The notes: generated from the letters alone by a model not told the origin. A stretch of 64,000 nt of DNA from UBA11855 sp035297385 (GCA_035297385.1 DATGZD010000019.1:1-64000), one strand, 5' to 3'; counted from the stretch's first letter, positions 51,192 to 59,912 are shown. Translations and numbers: made by a program.

Positions 51192-52469
51192 ATAGTAAAA
51201 AGCAAAAAAATCCTTATTTTTGTCGGTATATTCTTAGTCGTAATTATTGCAGCTTCATTGATCTCTGGGAAAATACTCAACGGAACAAGCCAAACTCAAG
51301 CAAGTCCAATTGACGTCGCGTTCCCTAACTTAACATTCAATCAACCAATAGGAATCTATAGCGCTTATGACGGAACTAACAGGCTTTTTGTCGTTGAACA
51401 ACCTGGAGTTATTCGCGTATTTAACAATTCAGCAAGTGCTGCATCGTCAAGCATTTTTCTTGACATTAGTACTCGTGTTGTCTTCGGGGGTGAACAAGGA
51501 TTGCTCGGTCTTGCCTTCCATCCAAATTATGCTACGAACCGCTACTTCTATGTTGATTATGTTGCCAATAACCCTTTACGAACGGTTATAGCCAGATACT
51601 CCACATCTACGATTAACTCAAATCAAGCTCAAAGCAATAGTGAATTTGTTCTATTAGAAATAAATCAACCTTTTTCCAACCATAAGGGTGGTCAATTAGC
51701 TTTTGGACCAGATGGTTATCTTTACATAGGCATGGGTGATGGCGGTTCAGAAGGTGATCCTTTTGACAATGGTCAAAACAGGTCAACATTATTGGGTAAA
51801 ATCTTACGTATAGATGTCAATTCACCTTCAGCCGGAAAAAACTATACTATTCCCTCAGATAATCCATTTGTTGGCAACACTGCGGGATATAAAGAAGAGA
51901 TCTATGCCTATGGCTTTCGAAACCCTTGGCGGTTCAGTTTTGACCAACCAACACAAAGACTCTGGGTAGGTGATGTAGGCCAGGACCGTGAGGAAGAAAT
52001 TGATATTGTCGAGAAAGGTAAAAATTATGGTTGGAAAATCATGGAGGGAACGTTACCATATGCTGGTGGAAACGAAACAGGTCTCGTGTTGCCCGTATGG
52101 GAATATGGACATGACCAAGGAAACGCTATAATCGGAGGCTACGTTTACCGCGGCTCAACTGCAACAGCTATTGCTGGTTCCTATATTTATGGTGATTATG
52201 GTACAGGCAAGATTTGGGCACTTGCATTAAATGGAACAGGTACTCCTAATAACGTTCTTCTAAGTAATTCAGGCTTGACTCTTTCTTCTTTTGGAGTTGA
52301 TGGTAATAGCGAGTTGTATGTTTGCGCTTTTAATGGAAAAATTTACAAATTCAACTCCACAGTAATCCCTGAATTTTCACCATTAATCGCTTTAACAATT
52401 TTGGTTGCTGTTACCATCACAGTAATCTCTTTGAAAAGATGGAAGAATTATTTTTCTGTTTCAGTTTGA
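51192..52469 (+). CDS. Secreted PQQ/glucose-sorbosone dehydrogenase-like protein (probable ATA start)
   Basis: About 425 residues. Six-bladed beta-propeller of soluble glucose/sorbosone (and Hedgehog-interacting-type) dehydrogenases: VVEQPGVIRVF, GEQGLLGLAFHPNY, NHKGGQLAFGPDGYLYIGMGDG, YGFRNPWRFSFD, GDVGQDREEEIDIV, NYGWKIMEG and IIGGYVYRG. The C-terminus, VIPEFSPLIALTILVAVT followed by KRWKN, looks like an archaeal PEF-type sorting signal. The first NTG in frame (TTG 51258) falls inside a hydrophobic signal-anchor; extending back gives I/M-VKSKKILIFVG and an ATA codon at 51192, seven bases after GAGGTGA. A base error for ATG is possible. Converges on the NUDIX gene with 22 bases of overlap. 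Confidence 0.8.
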   Translation: MVKSKKILIFVGIFLVVIIAASLISGKILNGTSQTQASPIDVAFPNLTFNQPIGIYSAYDGTNRLFVVEQPGVIRVFNNSASAASSSIFLDISTRVVFGGEQGLLGLAFHPNYATNRYFYVDYVANNPLRTVIARYSTSTINSNQAQSNSEFVLLEINQPFSNHKGGQLAFGPDGYLYIGMGDGGSEGDPFDNGQNRSTLLGKILRIDVNSPSAGKNYTIPSDNPFVGNTAGYKEEIYAYGFRNPWRFSFDQPTQRLWVGDVGQDREEEIDIVEKGKNYGWKIMEGTLPYAGGNETGLVLPVWEYGHDQGNAIIGGYVYRGSTATAIAGSYIYGDYGTGKIWALALNGTGTPNNVLLSNSGLTLSSFGVDGNSELYVCAFNGKIYKFNSTVIPEFSPLIALTILVAVTITVISLKRWKNYFSVSV

Positions 52470-52876
52470 CGTGACGCCAAGAAATCTTTAATCATATCAT
52501 TGTGTACGAAGGCTAACTTCTTAGGAATATCATTGAGCTCAAAGAGTTTTATCTCTCTAACCTCGCCTTTTTGAGGTTCGAGTTTGCCACCTATGACTTT
52601 TACCAAAAAACAAGCAGGATAGTAATCATATTCTACTTCATCCATTGTGCCTTGTTCATGGTAATCACCGATTTTTCTTATGATCTCAACATCTAGTCCT
52701 GTTTCTTCTTTAACTTCGCGAACAATAGTTTGCTCAACGGTTTCGCCAGGATCAACTCTTCCACCCGGTAAAGCCCAGTAGCCCTTGAAGGGTATGCTGT
52801 CCCGTTTAATTAAGAGAATTTTTTGTGGCTCAACCTCGATTATAGCCGTCGTCGTCCTACCAGAATATTTGTTCAT
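52448..52876 (-). CDS. NUDIX hydrolase
   Basis: About 142 residues. Complete Nudix box: GRVDPGETVEQTIV followed by REVKEETGL. ADP-ribose/NTP-type pyrophosphohydrolase of unspecified substrate. Start ATG 52876 shares ATGA with the upstream permease stop (four-base overlap) and has GGAAGAGG upstream; the frame to 52900 is the tail of the previous gene. It is thus the last gene of the metal-transporter operon. Confidence 0.9.
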   Translation of the reverse strand: MNKYSGRTTTAIIEVEPQKILLIKRDSIPFKGYWALPGGRVDPGETVEQTIVREVKEETGLDVEIIRKIGDYHEQGTMDEVEYDYYPACFLVKVIGGKLEPQKGEVREIKLFELNDIPKKLAFVHNDMIKDFLASRQTETEK

Positions 52877-53664
52877 TGAAGCCTCTTCCTTTTTCGCCAC
52901 CTAATAATAATAACAAGTGCAAAAATTGTAACACCAGAGATAACCACTAAAGGTCCCGGAAGAATGCTTAAGTAACCTGACATTAGTATACCTGAAACTG
53001 CAGAAACTGCCCCAAATACTGCACTTAGTATAAGGTATCTAGACAGACTGCTACTTACAGTTCTAGCTGCAGCGGCGGGTGTTACAACCAAGAATCCAAC
53101 TAATAATGTCCCTGTAATTTGTATACCTATCGCAACTGTGAGGGATACAAGCAACAGGTAGAGAAGGTTTATTCTGGCCACATTGATGCCTCTTGAAACC
53201 GCTAATTCCTCAGAAATCAAACCTAATACTATTCTATGATAAATCAATCTTGTCAGTAGTATGACAATAACGGAAATAACAACAGCAACAATCGCCGATA
53301 TTAGCCCTACCTCTCCAATATCGCCAAATAAGGCAGTTTCAAGCGCATCCAAGTTATCGCCAAAAAGTAATATTCCGATAGCCAATGCAAGAGTAAAGGC
53401 AGCACCGACCAGTGTCTCAAAAGAGAGTTTTGTCACTCTTCCAAGATACCAAATTAATACTGCTGAAATAAAGAGAAAAAGAAACCCACCAATCAAAGGA
53501 TTGAAATTGTACAGAACACCAAGAGCGAGCCCGGGCAAAGCTACATGTGACAAGGCATCTCCAACAAGTGCCATCTTCTCCAAAACCATTATTGAGCCCA
53601 AATAGCCTGCAGCAAGACCTACCGCTGCTCCCACAATGAGGCTGTAGATTACTGTATCAAGCAT
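52873..53664 (-). CDS. Metal ABC transporter permease (ZnuB/MntB type)
   Basis: About 263 residues with 8-9 hydrophobic helices and the ABC-3 family opening VGLAAGYLGSIMVLEKMALVGDALSH and later VSRGINVARIN, VGFLVVTPAAAARTV. Forms the membrane channel for Zn2+ or Mn2+ import. Start ATG 53664 overlaps the ATPase gene's end by eight bases; the frame to 53700 adds residues from inside the ATPase gene. Metal specificity is not determined, and the usual solute-binding protein is missing next to it. Confidence 0.9.
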   Translation of the reverse strand: MLDTVIYSLIVGAAVGLAAGYLGSIMVLEKMALVGDALSHVALPGLALGVLYNFNPLIGGFLFLFISAVLIWYLGRVTKLSFETLVGAAFTLALAIGILLFGDNLDALETALFGDIGEVGLISAIVAVVISVIVILLTRLIYHRIVLGLISEELAVSRGINVARINLLYLLLVSLTVAIGIQITGTLLVGFLVVTPAAAARTVSSSLSRYLILSAVFGAVSAVSGILMSGYLSILPGPLVVISGVTIFALVIIIRWRKRKRLQ

Positions 53665-54355
53665 AGACTTCACTGTATTCTTTGCAGACTGGTTCACCAT
53701 AAATCAATCTTTGAGTTTCAGGTTTCATAACTTCTTTTGACTCGCCAAAGAAAACCAGACAGTGGTTAATTGCTAACGCATAATCTGAGTATTCTCTGAC
53801 AATATGAAGATCATGTGAGATTAGAAGTAATGTAATTTTATTCTTCTCAGTTAGTGTTTTTAGCATGCCATATATGGCTTCTTCACTGTCCAAATCAACT
53901 CCACTTGTAGGTTCATCGAAAAGTAGGACATCGGGCTTATCGATTATAGCCCAAGCGATTAAGACTCTGCGGAGTTGTCCTCCTGATAGCACAGCCATGC
54001 TTTTAACTTTCAAGTTGCTGTCTAAGCCAACAGAAGCAAGAGCGTTATCAATATCTGATGCTGTCTGGCTTTTGAATGATAGAAATTCCTTTACAGAAAT
54101 CGGTATGTCATGAACTGATAGCACTTGTGGAACGTAACCAATCTTTACTTTTCCATTCCATTCAACCTTTCCGCTATAAGGAACTAAGTTTAGCAGTGCC
54201 CTGAAAAGAGTTGTTTTGCCAGCACCATTGGGTCCAACTATGGCTAATGTGATGCCTCTTCTAATTCTAAAACTCAGATTGTCTATGATTTTCTGATTTG
54301 AAATTTCAATGTTTAAATTAGATACTCTTAAAATGAACTCGTCTTGTTGGGCCAT
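53657..54355 (-). CDS. Metal ABC transporter ATP-binding protein (ZnuC/MntA type)
   Basis: About 232 residues. Walker A GPNGAGKTT, signature LSGGQLRRVL, Walker B VLLFDEPTSG and H-loop LLISHD. Energises metal uptake through the permease. ATG 54355 (MAQQ) is taken; ATG 54364 three codons earlier is also possible. First gene of the ATPase-permease-NUDIX operon. The upstream 278 bases hold its promoter but no substrate-binding protein. Confidence 0.93.
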   Translation of the reverse strand: MAQQDEFILRVSNLNIEISNQKIIDNLSFRIRRGITLAIVGPNGAGKTTLFRALLNLVPYSGKVEWNGKVKIGYVPQVLSVHDIPISVKEFLSFKSQTASDIDNALASVGLDSNLKVKSMAVLSGGQLRRVLIAWAIIDKPDVLLFDEPTSGVDLDSEEAIYGMLKTLTEKNKITLLLISHDLHIVREYSDYALAINHCLVFFGESKEVMKPETQRLIYGEPVCKEYSEVYA

Positions 54356-54364
54356 GAAAACCAT

Positions 54365-54642
54365 TAGTCAAATTAGAATATCCATTAATAAAGGCTTTAT
54401 CTTTAGGAGTGTACATTTTCGCAGACATAGACGTATGTGTACGCAGGGCAATAAACTGGATCGGAACATGTAATGTCTTTGGGTTCAGGATAAGAAACCT
54501 AGGGCACCATTTTTCATATTCAGTATAGACTAACAGTGTAGTCGGAATCGAGTATACAATTGTTTTACGCATTGTCAGTATCCGAATTGATAATTGATGT
54601 AATTCTCATTATGAAACATCCATATAGAAAAATGAACTTCAT
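54365..54642. promoter_or_regulatory. Intergenic region upstream of metal ABC operon
   Basis: No convincing gene in either strand. AT-rich, with CTTTATTAATGG-type (minus strand) sequence upstream of the ATPase start that could serve as a TATA element. I see no palindrome resembling the other operators. Expected place for a metal-responsive (for example NikR/DtxR) site. Confidence 0.3.
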
Positions 54643-56826
54643 CTACGCTGGCAGTACCTCTACATTTTGTACATACACGCTTAAACATCTCGTATCCACA
54701 CTATTAGGGTTAACATCTGCTGGAATGAACGAATTTTTCGAATACAGAGATAAAGAATTAACCCCTTCTTTAAGCAAAACAGAAAACGAAATGTCAGACG
54801 TTCTATTGGTGAACAACTGATAATTACTTATGAACTCTCCGTTTAGGAAAATATCCAACTCTTTATCGGTGACGTAAGTTCCAGCAGAAAAATTTATGTT
54901 GTAACGTTGAGCTGATAATGGAATTATCTCAATAGTACCCTTGCCATTCATCCATCTTATGACTGTTCCATCTCGATCCTCTATATTCGACCAACCATTT
55001 GATAAAAACGTAAACGTACTCCGTAATTGTGTTGCGTTCGTGCTATAAGCAACAATCCTATCATCAGAGTATACTGGTTGACCCAACAAGCCATGAAGAT
55101 AAGCATTCATGTGTCCAAAAGCCATCTCATTCAGCATGTCTCTATGTAAAATTACGTAGCGCACATTAAAGAAATAGAATGAATTCAAATTAGATACATT
55201 TACATCTTGCAAAAATATATCCTTCCAGTTCACCGCTTCTCTGTCGCCTCCCACATATTCCATTTGATTTATTACTGGAAAAACTTGCAGAAACTCAGTA
55301 TTAGCAGGAGGTATCCTCGATATTGATCCGCCTATCAATGGTTTCTCTGAAACTGTGCTATAGTACATATAGCGATTATTCGCATGATAGTTATATGGAA
55401 GATCCAAGACCGCAAAGGTTTCATTCGTTCTTGCCAAATCAGCATAAAATTTAGGTACAGTCACATCCTCACTGATAGGATAAGGCGACATGTTTACTTC
55501 AGCTAAAAATGCTACAGAGATTAAAACAAGAAAGAGCACACCCATGATATGTCCACGTTTAAGCTTGATAAACCAGGCATTCAAGTGCTTTATAGTAATA
55601 GCAGACATAACAGCAAGAATCAACATTACCATCAGGATGAACCTAGAAGGCACTCTAAAGATTGGCACTACTGAAAGCATAAATGATTCTGGTAATGGAA
55701 TGGTTATGTGAAGAGAAGTAAAACTACTTACTCCCAAAATATGAAGAATGGGTCCTAAAGAAAGAATTAGAAAAACAAGAGCACCAAGTAACCAAAACTT
55801 AACTTTTTTCCAAAGTTTTATTGTAGCAAATAATGTTAGGGTCAATACAGTATAGCCAATGTAAACTACACTTTCGATTCCTGGTGTAGAAAAATGTGAG
55901 ATAATATTCTGAAAATAACTGCCAAAGAAAAGGTTAAGACTACTTGGAACAAAAAAGCCAAGTAAATCAGCAGACATAAGAATTGAATCGTTTGGGGAAG
56001 GCGTAGCATAAGCATATTTTCCAGTTAGTATACCATAAAAGAATGGACCAATTATCAAAACCATTAATCCAATAAACAATGCAGTCATAATTCCTAGTCT
56101 TACAAGAAAATTGGCAATCTTTCCTCTTTTAGATAGAAAGTCATAAATTAAGAGCATCAGAGTAAATAGTCCCAGAAAAGCAACGTATTGCAGGTCAGCC
56201 ATTAAGGCTGTTAAAACTAAGAAGAAAACTGCAAGAAAGATATTCTTTAATGATGTTTCGTTTCTCATTTTAAACAAGAACAAGACATAGAAGGGTATCC
56301 ACTGGATAGTAACTAAATTTAGATGGCCCCAACCACGAGCAAGATGATAAGTACTAAACCCAAATACTAAGCCAGCGAAAAATGAAGCTTTCTTATCTGA
56401 AGTAAAATAATATGTAAGTCGATAAGTTGCATACCCTGCCAGCACAAAGGATAGGATAACCAATAGATTATAGCTAAAGACGGTACCAAAAACAAACTGA
56501 AATGGAATTGTGAAGAAACCTGCTAAAGGGCTTAATGAGTGAACATAAAGATTGGTGCCAACTGGATAAAAAATATGATTAGTTACATAAGGATTAGTAA
56601 AAGAAAAAATACTATGCTTGACCCACCAAAGATCCCATAAACCTTGAAATGAGTCTCCTCCATCGCCTAACAATTGATTGTTCATATTAAGAATCGAGAA
56701 CGGATACAGAAGGATTACTGTTAGGAGCGTATATAATGTCAAAATAAGAAGGTCACTGCCAAATTTTGCCTTTATGCCCTCAACAAAAGCTATCAATTTA
56801 TTCAATTTTAGATGTGTTGAAAGCAT
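54643..56826 (-). CDS. Polytopic membrane protein, GT-C/YfhO-like
   Basis: About 727 residues, ~12 hydrophobic helices in the N-terminal 500 residues followed by a ~200-residue outside domain. The first extracytoplasmic loop has GDGGDSFQGLWDLWWVKH and NPYVTNHIFYPVGTN, a pattern of GT-C-fold membrane glycosyltransferases or YfhO-like proteins using lipid-linked sugars. Assignment to an enzyme is inference. I prefer ATG 56826; the frame runs to TTG 56910 but adds poorly conserved residues. Monocistronic with respect to visible neighbours; may act in surface glycan or glycoprotein assembly. Confidence 0.7.
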   Translation of the reverse strand: MLSTHLKLNKLIAFVEGIKAKFGSDLLILTLYTLLTVILLYPFSILNMNNQLLGDGGDSFQGLWDLWWVKHSIFSFTNPYVTNHIFYPVGTNLYVHSLSPLAGFFTIPFQFVFGTVFSYNLLVILSFVLAGYATYRLTYYFTSDKKASFFAGLVFGFSTYHLARGWGHLNLVTIQWIPFYVLFLFKMRNETSLKNIFLAVFFLVLTALMADLQYVAFLGLFTLMLLIYDFLSKRGKIANFLVRLGIMTALFIGLMVLIIGPFFYGILTGKYAYATPSPNDSILMSADLLGFFVPSSLNLFFGSYFQNIISHFSTPGIESVVYIGYTVLTLTLFATIKLWKKVKFWLLGALVFLILSLGPILHILGVSSFTSLHITIPLPESFMLSVVPIFRVPSRFILMVMLILAVMSAITIKHLNAWFIKLKRGHIMGVLFLVLISVAFLAEVNMSPYPISEDVTVPKFYADLARTNETFAVLDLPYNYHANNRYMYYSTVSEKPLIGGSISRIPPANTEFLQVFPVINQMEYVGGDREAVNWKDIFLQDVNVSNLNSFYFFNVRYVILHRDMLNEMAFGHMNAYLHGLLGQPVYSDDRIVAYSTNATQLRSTFTFLSNGWSNIEDRDGTVIRWMNGKGTIEIIPLSAQRYNINFSAGTYVTDKELDIFLNGEFISNYQLFTNRTSDISFSVLLKEGVNSLSLYSKNSFIPADVNPNSVDTRCLSVYVQNVEVLPA

Positions 56827-57122
56827 AAAGGTCTTACGTAGTATCTGAAACCAATATACATACGTTTTGGAACATTGACTAAGTTCAACGTTCGACGTTT
56901 TTAGGAACAAGTTAGCGCGAAGTATCTTAGAAAAGAGAAGAAGGATTGGATTCCAAGAATTTCAATTCTCTAACTTTCTTTATTTTACCAAAAAATCATG
57001 TTTTATGTAACTTTACCTTTAATGTTATGTATTTATGTTCTATAAACATTTTTGAGTAACATACAACAAATATAATTCAGTTTTCTAGGAGAATAAAATA
57101 ATAGGAGAGGGAGGTGAAAGAA

Positions 57123-57893
57123 ATGAAGAAGATTACAGTTATAGTTTTTGTGTTTGTTTTATTAATGATGTTTACTGCAATAGCTCCTGTATTCGCTAAG
57201 AACCTAAACTATCCCGAGGGCTATATACTAAGTTATTATGATGCAGGGCATTTAGATGTAGCTTTACCACAACCTTTACCAACAAATTATCCAGCCTCAG
57301 CAACTGCCATGAGATTGATTTTCCATCATGTTGAAATCCCAAATGCTAATTTAGATTACTGCGATGTAATGGTTCAATTTTTTATGTCAACCACTCTAAC
57401 TCCTACACCTGAATGGATGCCTTATGCAATTATTACAACTTCTCCATATTCTGAGAAACTTAATGAGATGCTATGGTCTCAGACTCTTGCTTATTTTAAT
57501 GCAACAAAATATGGGCTTCCAGCTATTTTTAACACAGATAACGTGATACTAGTTGATGAAGATGTTTTAAAAGTTGAAAGACATGGTAATAATGTCTATG
57601 CTAGTCTTACTGAACCGATACAATTAGACGGTCTTAAACTTGCTCCACCAACTCCAAATCTATACTTTACTATGTATCCTTTCACCGCCGAACTCAACAG
57701 TTATGGAGGGTCATTCCGTTACGCTCAAGTACAAAATCTTTTATGGCCCTATTCTACAGGTTATACATTTTCTGCTGAGGAAGTACGATTTAATGCAGTT
57801 GGAACTTTCACAAGTGCTGGTTTGAATCTGAATGTAGCTGCAGAAAACGCCACAGTTGTCATGCATGGAACCCACGTGTATTCTCCACCATAA
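57123..57893 (+). CDS. Hypothetical secreted protein
   Basis: About 256 residues. Cleavable-looking signal peptide (MKKITVIVFVFVLLMMFTA ... VFA-K) followed by a soluble Tyr/Pro-rich domain with no transmembrane helix: PEGYILSYYDAGHLD, RLIFHHVEI, WMPYAIITTSPYSE. I recognise no family. The start at ATG 57123 is set by GGGAGGTGA immediately upstream; GTG 57114 lies inside that site. Secreted or cell-surface associated; function unknown. Confidence 0.75.
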   Translation: MKKITVIVFVFVLLMMFTAIAPVFAKNLNYPEGYILSYYDAGHLDVALPQPLPTNYPASATAMRLIFHHVEIPNANLDYCDVMVQFFMSTTLTPTPEWMPYAIITTSPYSEKLNEMLWSQTLAYFNATKYGLPAIFNTDNVILVDEDVLKVERHGNNVYASLTEPIQLDGLKLAPPTPNLYFTMYPFTAELNSYGGSFRYAQVQNLLWPYSTGYTFSAEEVRFNAVGTFTSAGLNLNVAAENATVVMHGTHVYSPP

Positions 57894-58048
57894 CTGCGGT
57901 TCAAGTGAACCAACTACCCTCGGTATTTTTTTGTTTTTGTGTGATATACGTGATATACAGATACAATTGTAAGAGAGAATATACAAAAGAAAAGGAAATA
58001 GAAAACTAAAACTAAAAAATTGAAGAATTAGAAAATATGTTTGGGTTT

Positions 58049-58066
58049 GGGATTAAATTTTAGTCC
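58049..58066 (+). repeat. 18-base direct repeat, copy 1
   Basis: GGGATTAAATTTTAGTCC, identical to 58797-58814. Imperfect palindrome (six of nine pairs). Followed by CA-rich microsatellite. Confidence 0.6.
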
Positions 58067-58067
58067 C

Positions 58068-58211
58068 CACACACACACCCACACACACCACACATTTTCA
58101 AACGTATACATACTAACTTTCTCATTTACTCAAACAATCTTTCTTATACTTACTCTCTCTTACTCATACACTCACTTACTCACACTCAGCGCGCACGCGC
58201 GCGCACACACA
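58068..58211. repeat. Low-complexity tract with CA repeats and an alternating GC/CA (Z-DNA-prone) run
   Basis: Contains CACACACACCCACACAC at its start, then pyrimidine-biased TTACTC/CTCAC units, ending in an uninterrupted 23-base alternating purine-pyrimidine run at 58189-58211 (GCGCGCACGCGC ... CACACA). No gene is supported here; the frame that opens in the repeat is His/Thr-rich and artefactual. The 474 bases between 57894 and 58367 hold nothing else. Confidence 0.7.
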
Positions 58212-58367
58212 ACAAATAGTTAATGTTTAAGTTTCTTCAAGTACGCCAAATCTGTAGCGGTGGAATGAAACTTCAACTTTTCTAACTTAGTTTGTTCCAT
58301 TTAGTAGAACAATCTGTTCTAAAGATTAGGTTTATACATTCAACTAACATAACCTTACTGAGAAAAA

Positions 58368-58811
58368 ATGACCATTAAAAGAGGACAATCTCGAAATCAC
58401 CTCTATGGTTTAGCTGCAATAATACTCGTCCTCTGCATTAGCGTGTCAACTATCATATATCTGATGGCACCATCTCTTTTAATGAAACAAACTTTTAATG
58501 AACAAACAGAACAATCTGCCATCAACCAAATCACCGACAACAGCTCAGCTAATAGTAGCGTAAATTCAAACCAAAACACTTCAATAACTGCAACGCAGCA
58601 GAATACTTCTCTTCCCATTAAAGAACAACCTTCCCAAAACTCTTCAACCTCACAAGAACGCCCTAATGTTACTCAGATTTCAGAGGAAGAAGCTCTTAAA
58701 CTTGCTATGCCCTACATTCAAACATATGCATCAGAGAATAATCGAACAATAGCATCTGTGAATGCAACTTTCTATACTCAAATAGCGCGCGCGTGGGGGA
58801 TTAAATTTTAG
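58368..58811 (+). CDS. Membrane-anchored PepSY-like protein, apparently 3' truncated
   Basis: 147 residues. N-terminal transmembrane helix (about 14-35), a Ser/Asn/Gln-rich linker (40-100) and the start of a PepSY-like segment (ISEEEALKLAMPYIQTYA). The protein stops abruptly after NATFYTQIARAWGIKF where the sequence runs into GCGCGCGCGTG and the second 18-base repeat. Known relatives of this layout continue well beyond this point. I infer the reading frame was cut by a rearrangement at the repeat. ATG start with no strong ribosome binding site. Confidence 0.55.
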   Translation: MTIKRGQSRNHLYGLAAIILVLCISVSTIIYLMAPSLLMKQTFNEQTEQSAINQITDNSSANSSVNSNQNTSITATQQNTSLPIKEQPSQNSSTSQERPNVTQISEEEALKLAMPYIQTYASENNRTIASVNATFYTQIARAWGIKF

Positions 58812-58814
58812 TCC
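58797..58814 (+). repeat. 18-base direct repeat, copy 2
   Basis: Same GGGATTAAATTTTAGTCC as 58049-58066, 748 bases apart. Preceded by the alternating GC run 58785-58795; lies in the last codons of the truncated gene. Confidence 0.6.
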
Positions 58815-58840
58815 ACAAAACCCAAAAGAGATGATCATGG

Positions 58841-59206
58841 TTAACCTTCTCTCAGAACCTTTGACCGCCACATCCAAAGGATTTGTTCTCTGTTTTCTTC
58901 AATGCGTTGAGCTTCTTCCCTGTTGGCTTCTATGAACTGATCCAAAATTTTGTTGAAGGCGACTGCAGAGAACCGAGCGGGATATTCTTGACTGATACTC
59001 ACCATTCCTTTGCGCTGAAGGCTCTTGAGACTGTGGTAAAGCTGTCGATTATACGTTTTCAGAGCTTCCGCTATGTCTCTGGCTCTTTGCGAGTCGTGTT
59101 GTGCGAGGTAGACATAAACCTCAGCGTCCAAGCGTTTCAGCCCGAGGCTTTCAAGCATCCTCAGCATCCATTCCTTGCTCAAATCTACTTCATCCTTCTG
59201 CCACAT
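58841..59206 (-). CDS. TrmB-type winged-helix protein without effector domain
   Basis: About 121 residues from ATG 59206, of which ~90 form a TrmB winged helix (LGLKRLDAEVYVYLA, NRQLYHSLKSLQRKGMVSI, YPARFSAVAFNKILDQF) similar to the opening of the TrmB genes at 48058 and 59913. The protein stops after EQILWMWRSKVLREG just where those paralogs begin their sensor module. It may be a true short regulator or a truncated copy, since it ends within 30 bases of another apparently cut gene. Several in-frame starts are possible (59278, 59206, 59167). Confidence 0.65.
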   Translation of the reverse strand: MWQKDEVDLSKEWMLRMLESLGLKRLDAEVYVYLAQHDSQRARDIAEALKTYNRQLYHSLKSLQRKGMVSISQEYPARFSAVAFNKILDQFIEANREEAQRIEENREQILWMWRSKVLREG

Positions 59207-59265
59207 GATCGTAAGAAAAGGGAAAGTGCAAGGGTCCATCTGATGGCAATGCCATATTATATCTG

Positions 59266-59778
59266 CTACGGATCCCAATGTATTTGTCCAGTATACGCAG
59301 TCACGCCAGGCGTTCCTGATGGTCCAGCGGTTCCTTGACCGTGAAGGTTTGCAAGGTCACCTGTGCCGCTAAGGATTACCCAAGTTCCATCGGCCTCAAC
59401 ATCGTCTGGCGAACGGCTTGCCGTCAAGAGAATTATCAGAGTACCCGATTTGCCATTGACCGTAGCTGACACAGTGTTAACACCACGGAGGTTGTTTGTT
59501 CCGACTGCACCAGGAGTTGGGAGATAATGCAAAATCCATCTGGAGTCTGAAGTGGAAGTTCCTGCGATGTCTCCAACCCAAATAGCGTTCACAACCACGT
59601 CTAGAATCACATTGTCGCTTTCGCCCGCTCGCGTTCCAGAAAGGATTGTCCAAGTTTGAGTGCTCGTGAAGTTCACGGTTTCAGGCGTTGACGCGAAAGC
59701 TACAGACATGAACATCGACAAAATAAGGGTAACACCTAAAGCCAGCAACATTGCCGAAAATGCGTTTTTTCTCTTCAT
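59266..59778 (-). CDS. Secreted DUF3224-like beta-barrel protein
   Basis: 170 residues. Signal peptide (MKRKNAFSAMLLALGVTLIL ... AFA) and a beta-rich body with the pattern TWVILSGTGDLANLHGQGTA near the C-terminus, as in DUF3224/allene-oxide-cyclase-barrel-like proteins. ATG is preceded by a full AGGAGGTGA, the strongest ribosome binding site in the region. Function unknown; secreted to the cell exterior. Divergent from the large TrmB gene. Confidence 0.7.
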   Translation of the reverse strand: MKRKNAFSAMLLALGVTLILSMFMSVAFASTPETVNFTSTQTWTILSGTRAGESDNVILDVVVNAIWVGDIAGTSTSDSRWILHYLPTPGAVGTNNLRGVNTVSATVNGKSGTLIILLTASRSPDDVEADGTWVILSGTGDLANLHGQGTAGPSGTPGVTAYTGQIHWDP

Positions 59779-59825
59779 TCTTTACATTCACCTCCTTTTT
59801 CGCCTAATTAGAGTCAGCATAATCA

Positions 59826-59850
59826 TCGAAAAACAGTTAAGTCGAAAAAC
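59826..59850. promoter_or_regulatory. Tandem TCGAAAAAC elements in a divergent promoter region
   Basis: TCGAAAAAC occurs at 59826-59834 and 59842-59850, 16 bases apart (about one and a half helical turns), between the secreted barrel gene and the TrmB gene. Direct-repeat half-sites upstream of a regulator suggest an operator, possibly for the TrmB protein itself. Confidence 0.4.
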
Positions 59851-59912
59851 GATAATAAACAAGAGGGAGGGACCAAAGTCACTCCTTCCTCAAAGCTCAG
59901 GAGACTTGTGCT

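Noticed and set aside
54560..54820. 86-residue plus-strand frame
   Set aside because: Overlaps the 3' end of the GT-C-like gene antisense; no support.
58041..58223. Open frame of His/Thr/Ser-rich sequence over the CA/GC repeats
   Set aside because: Composition comes from simple repeats; no ribosome binding site or homolog-like pattern.
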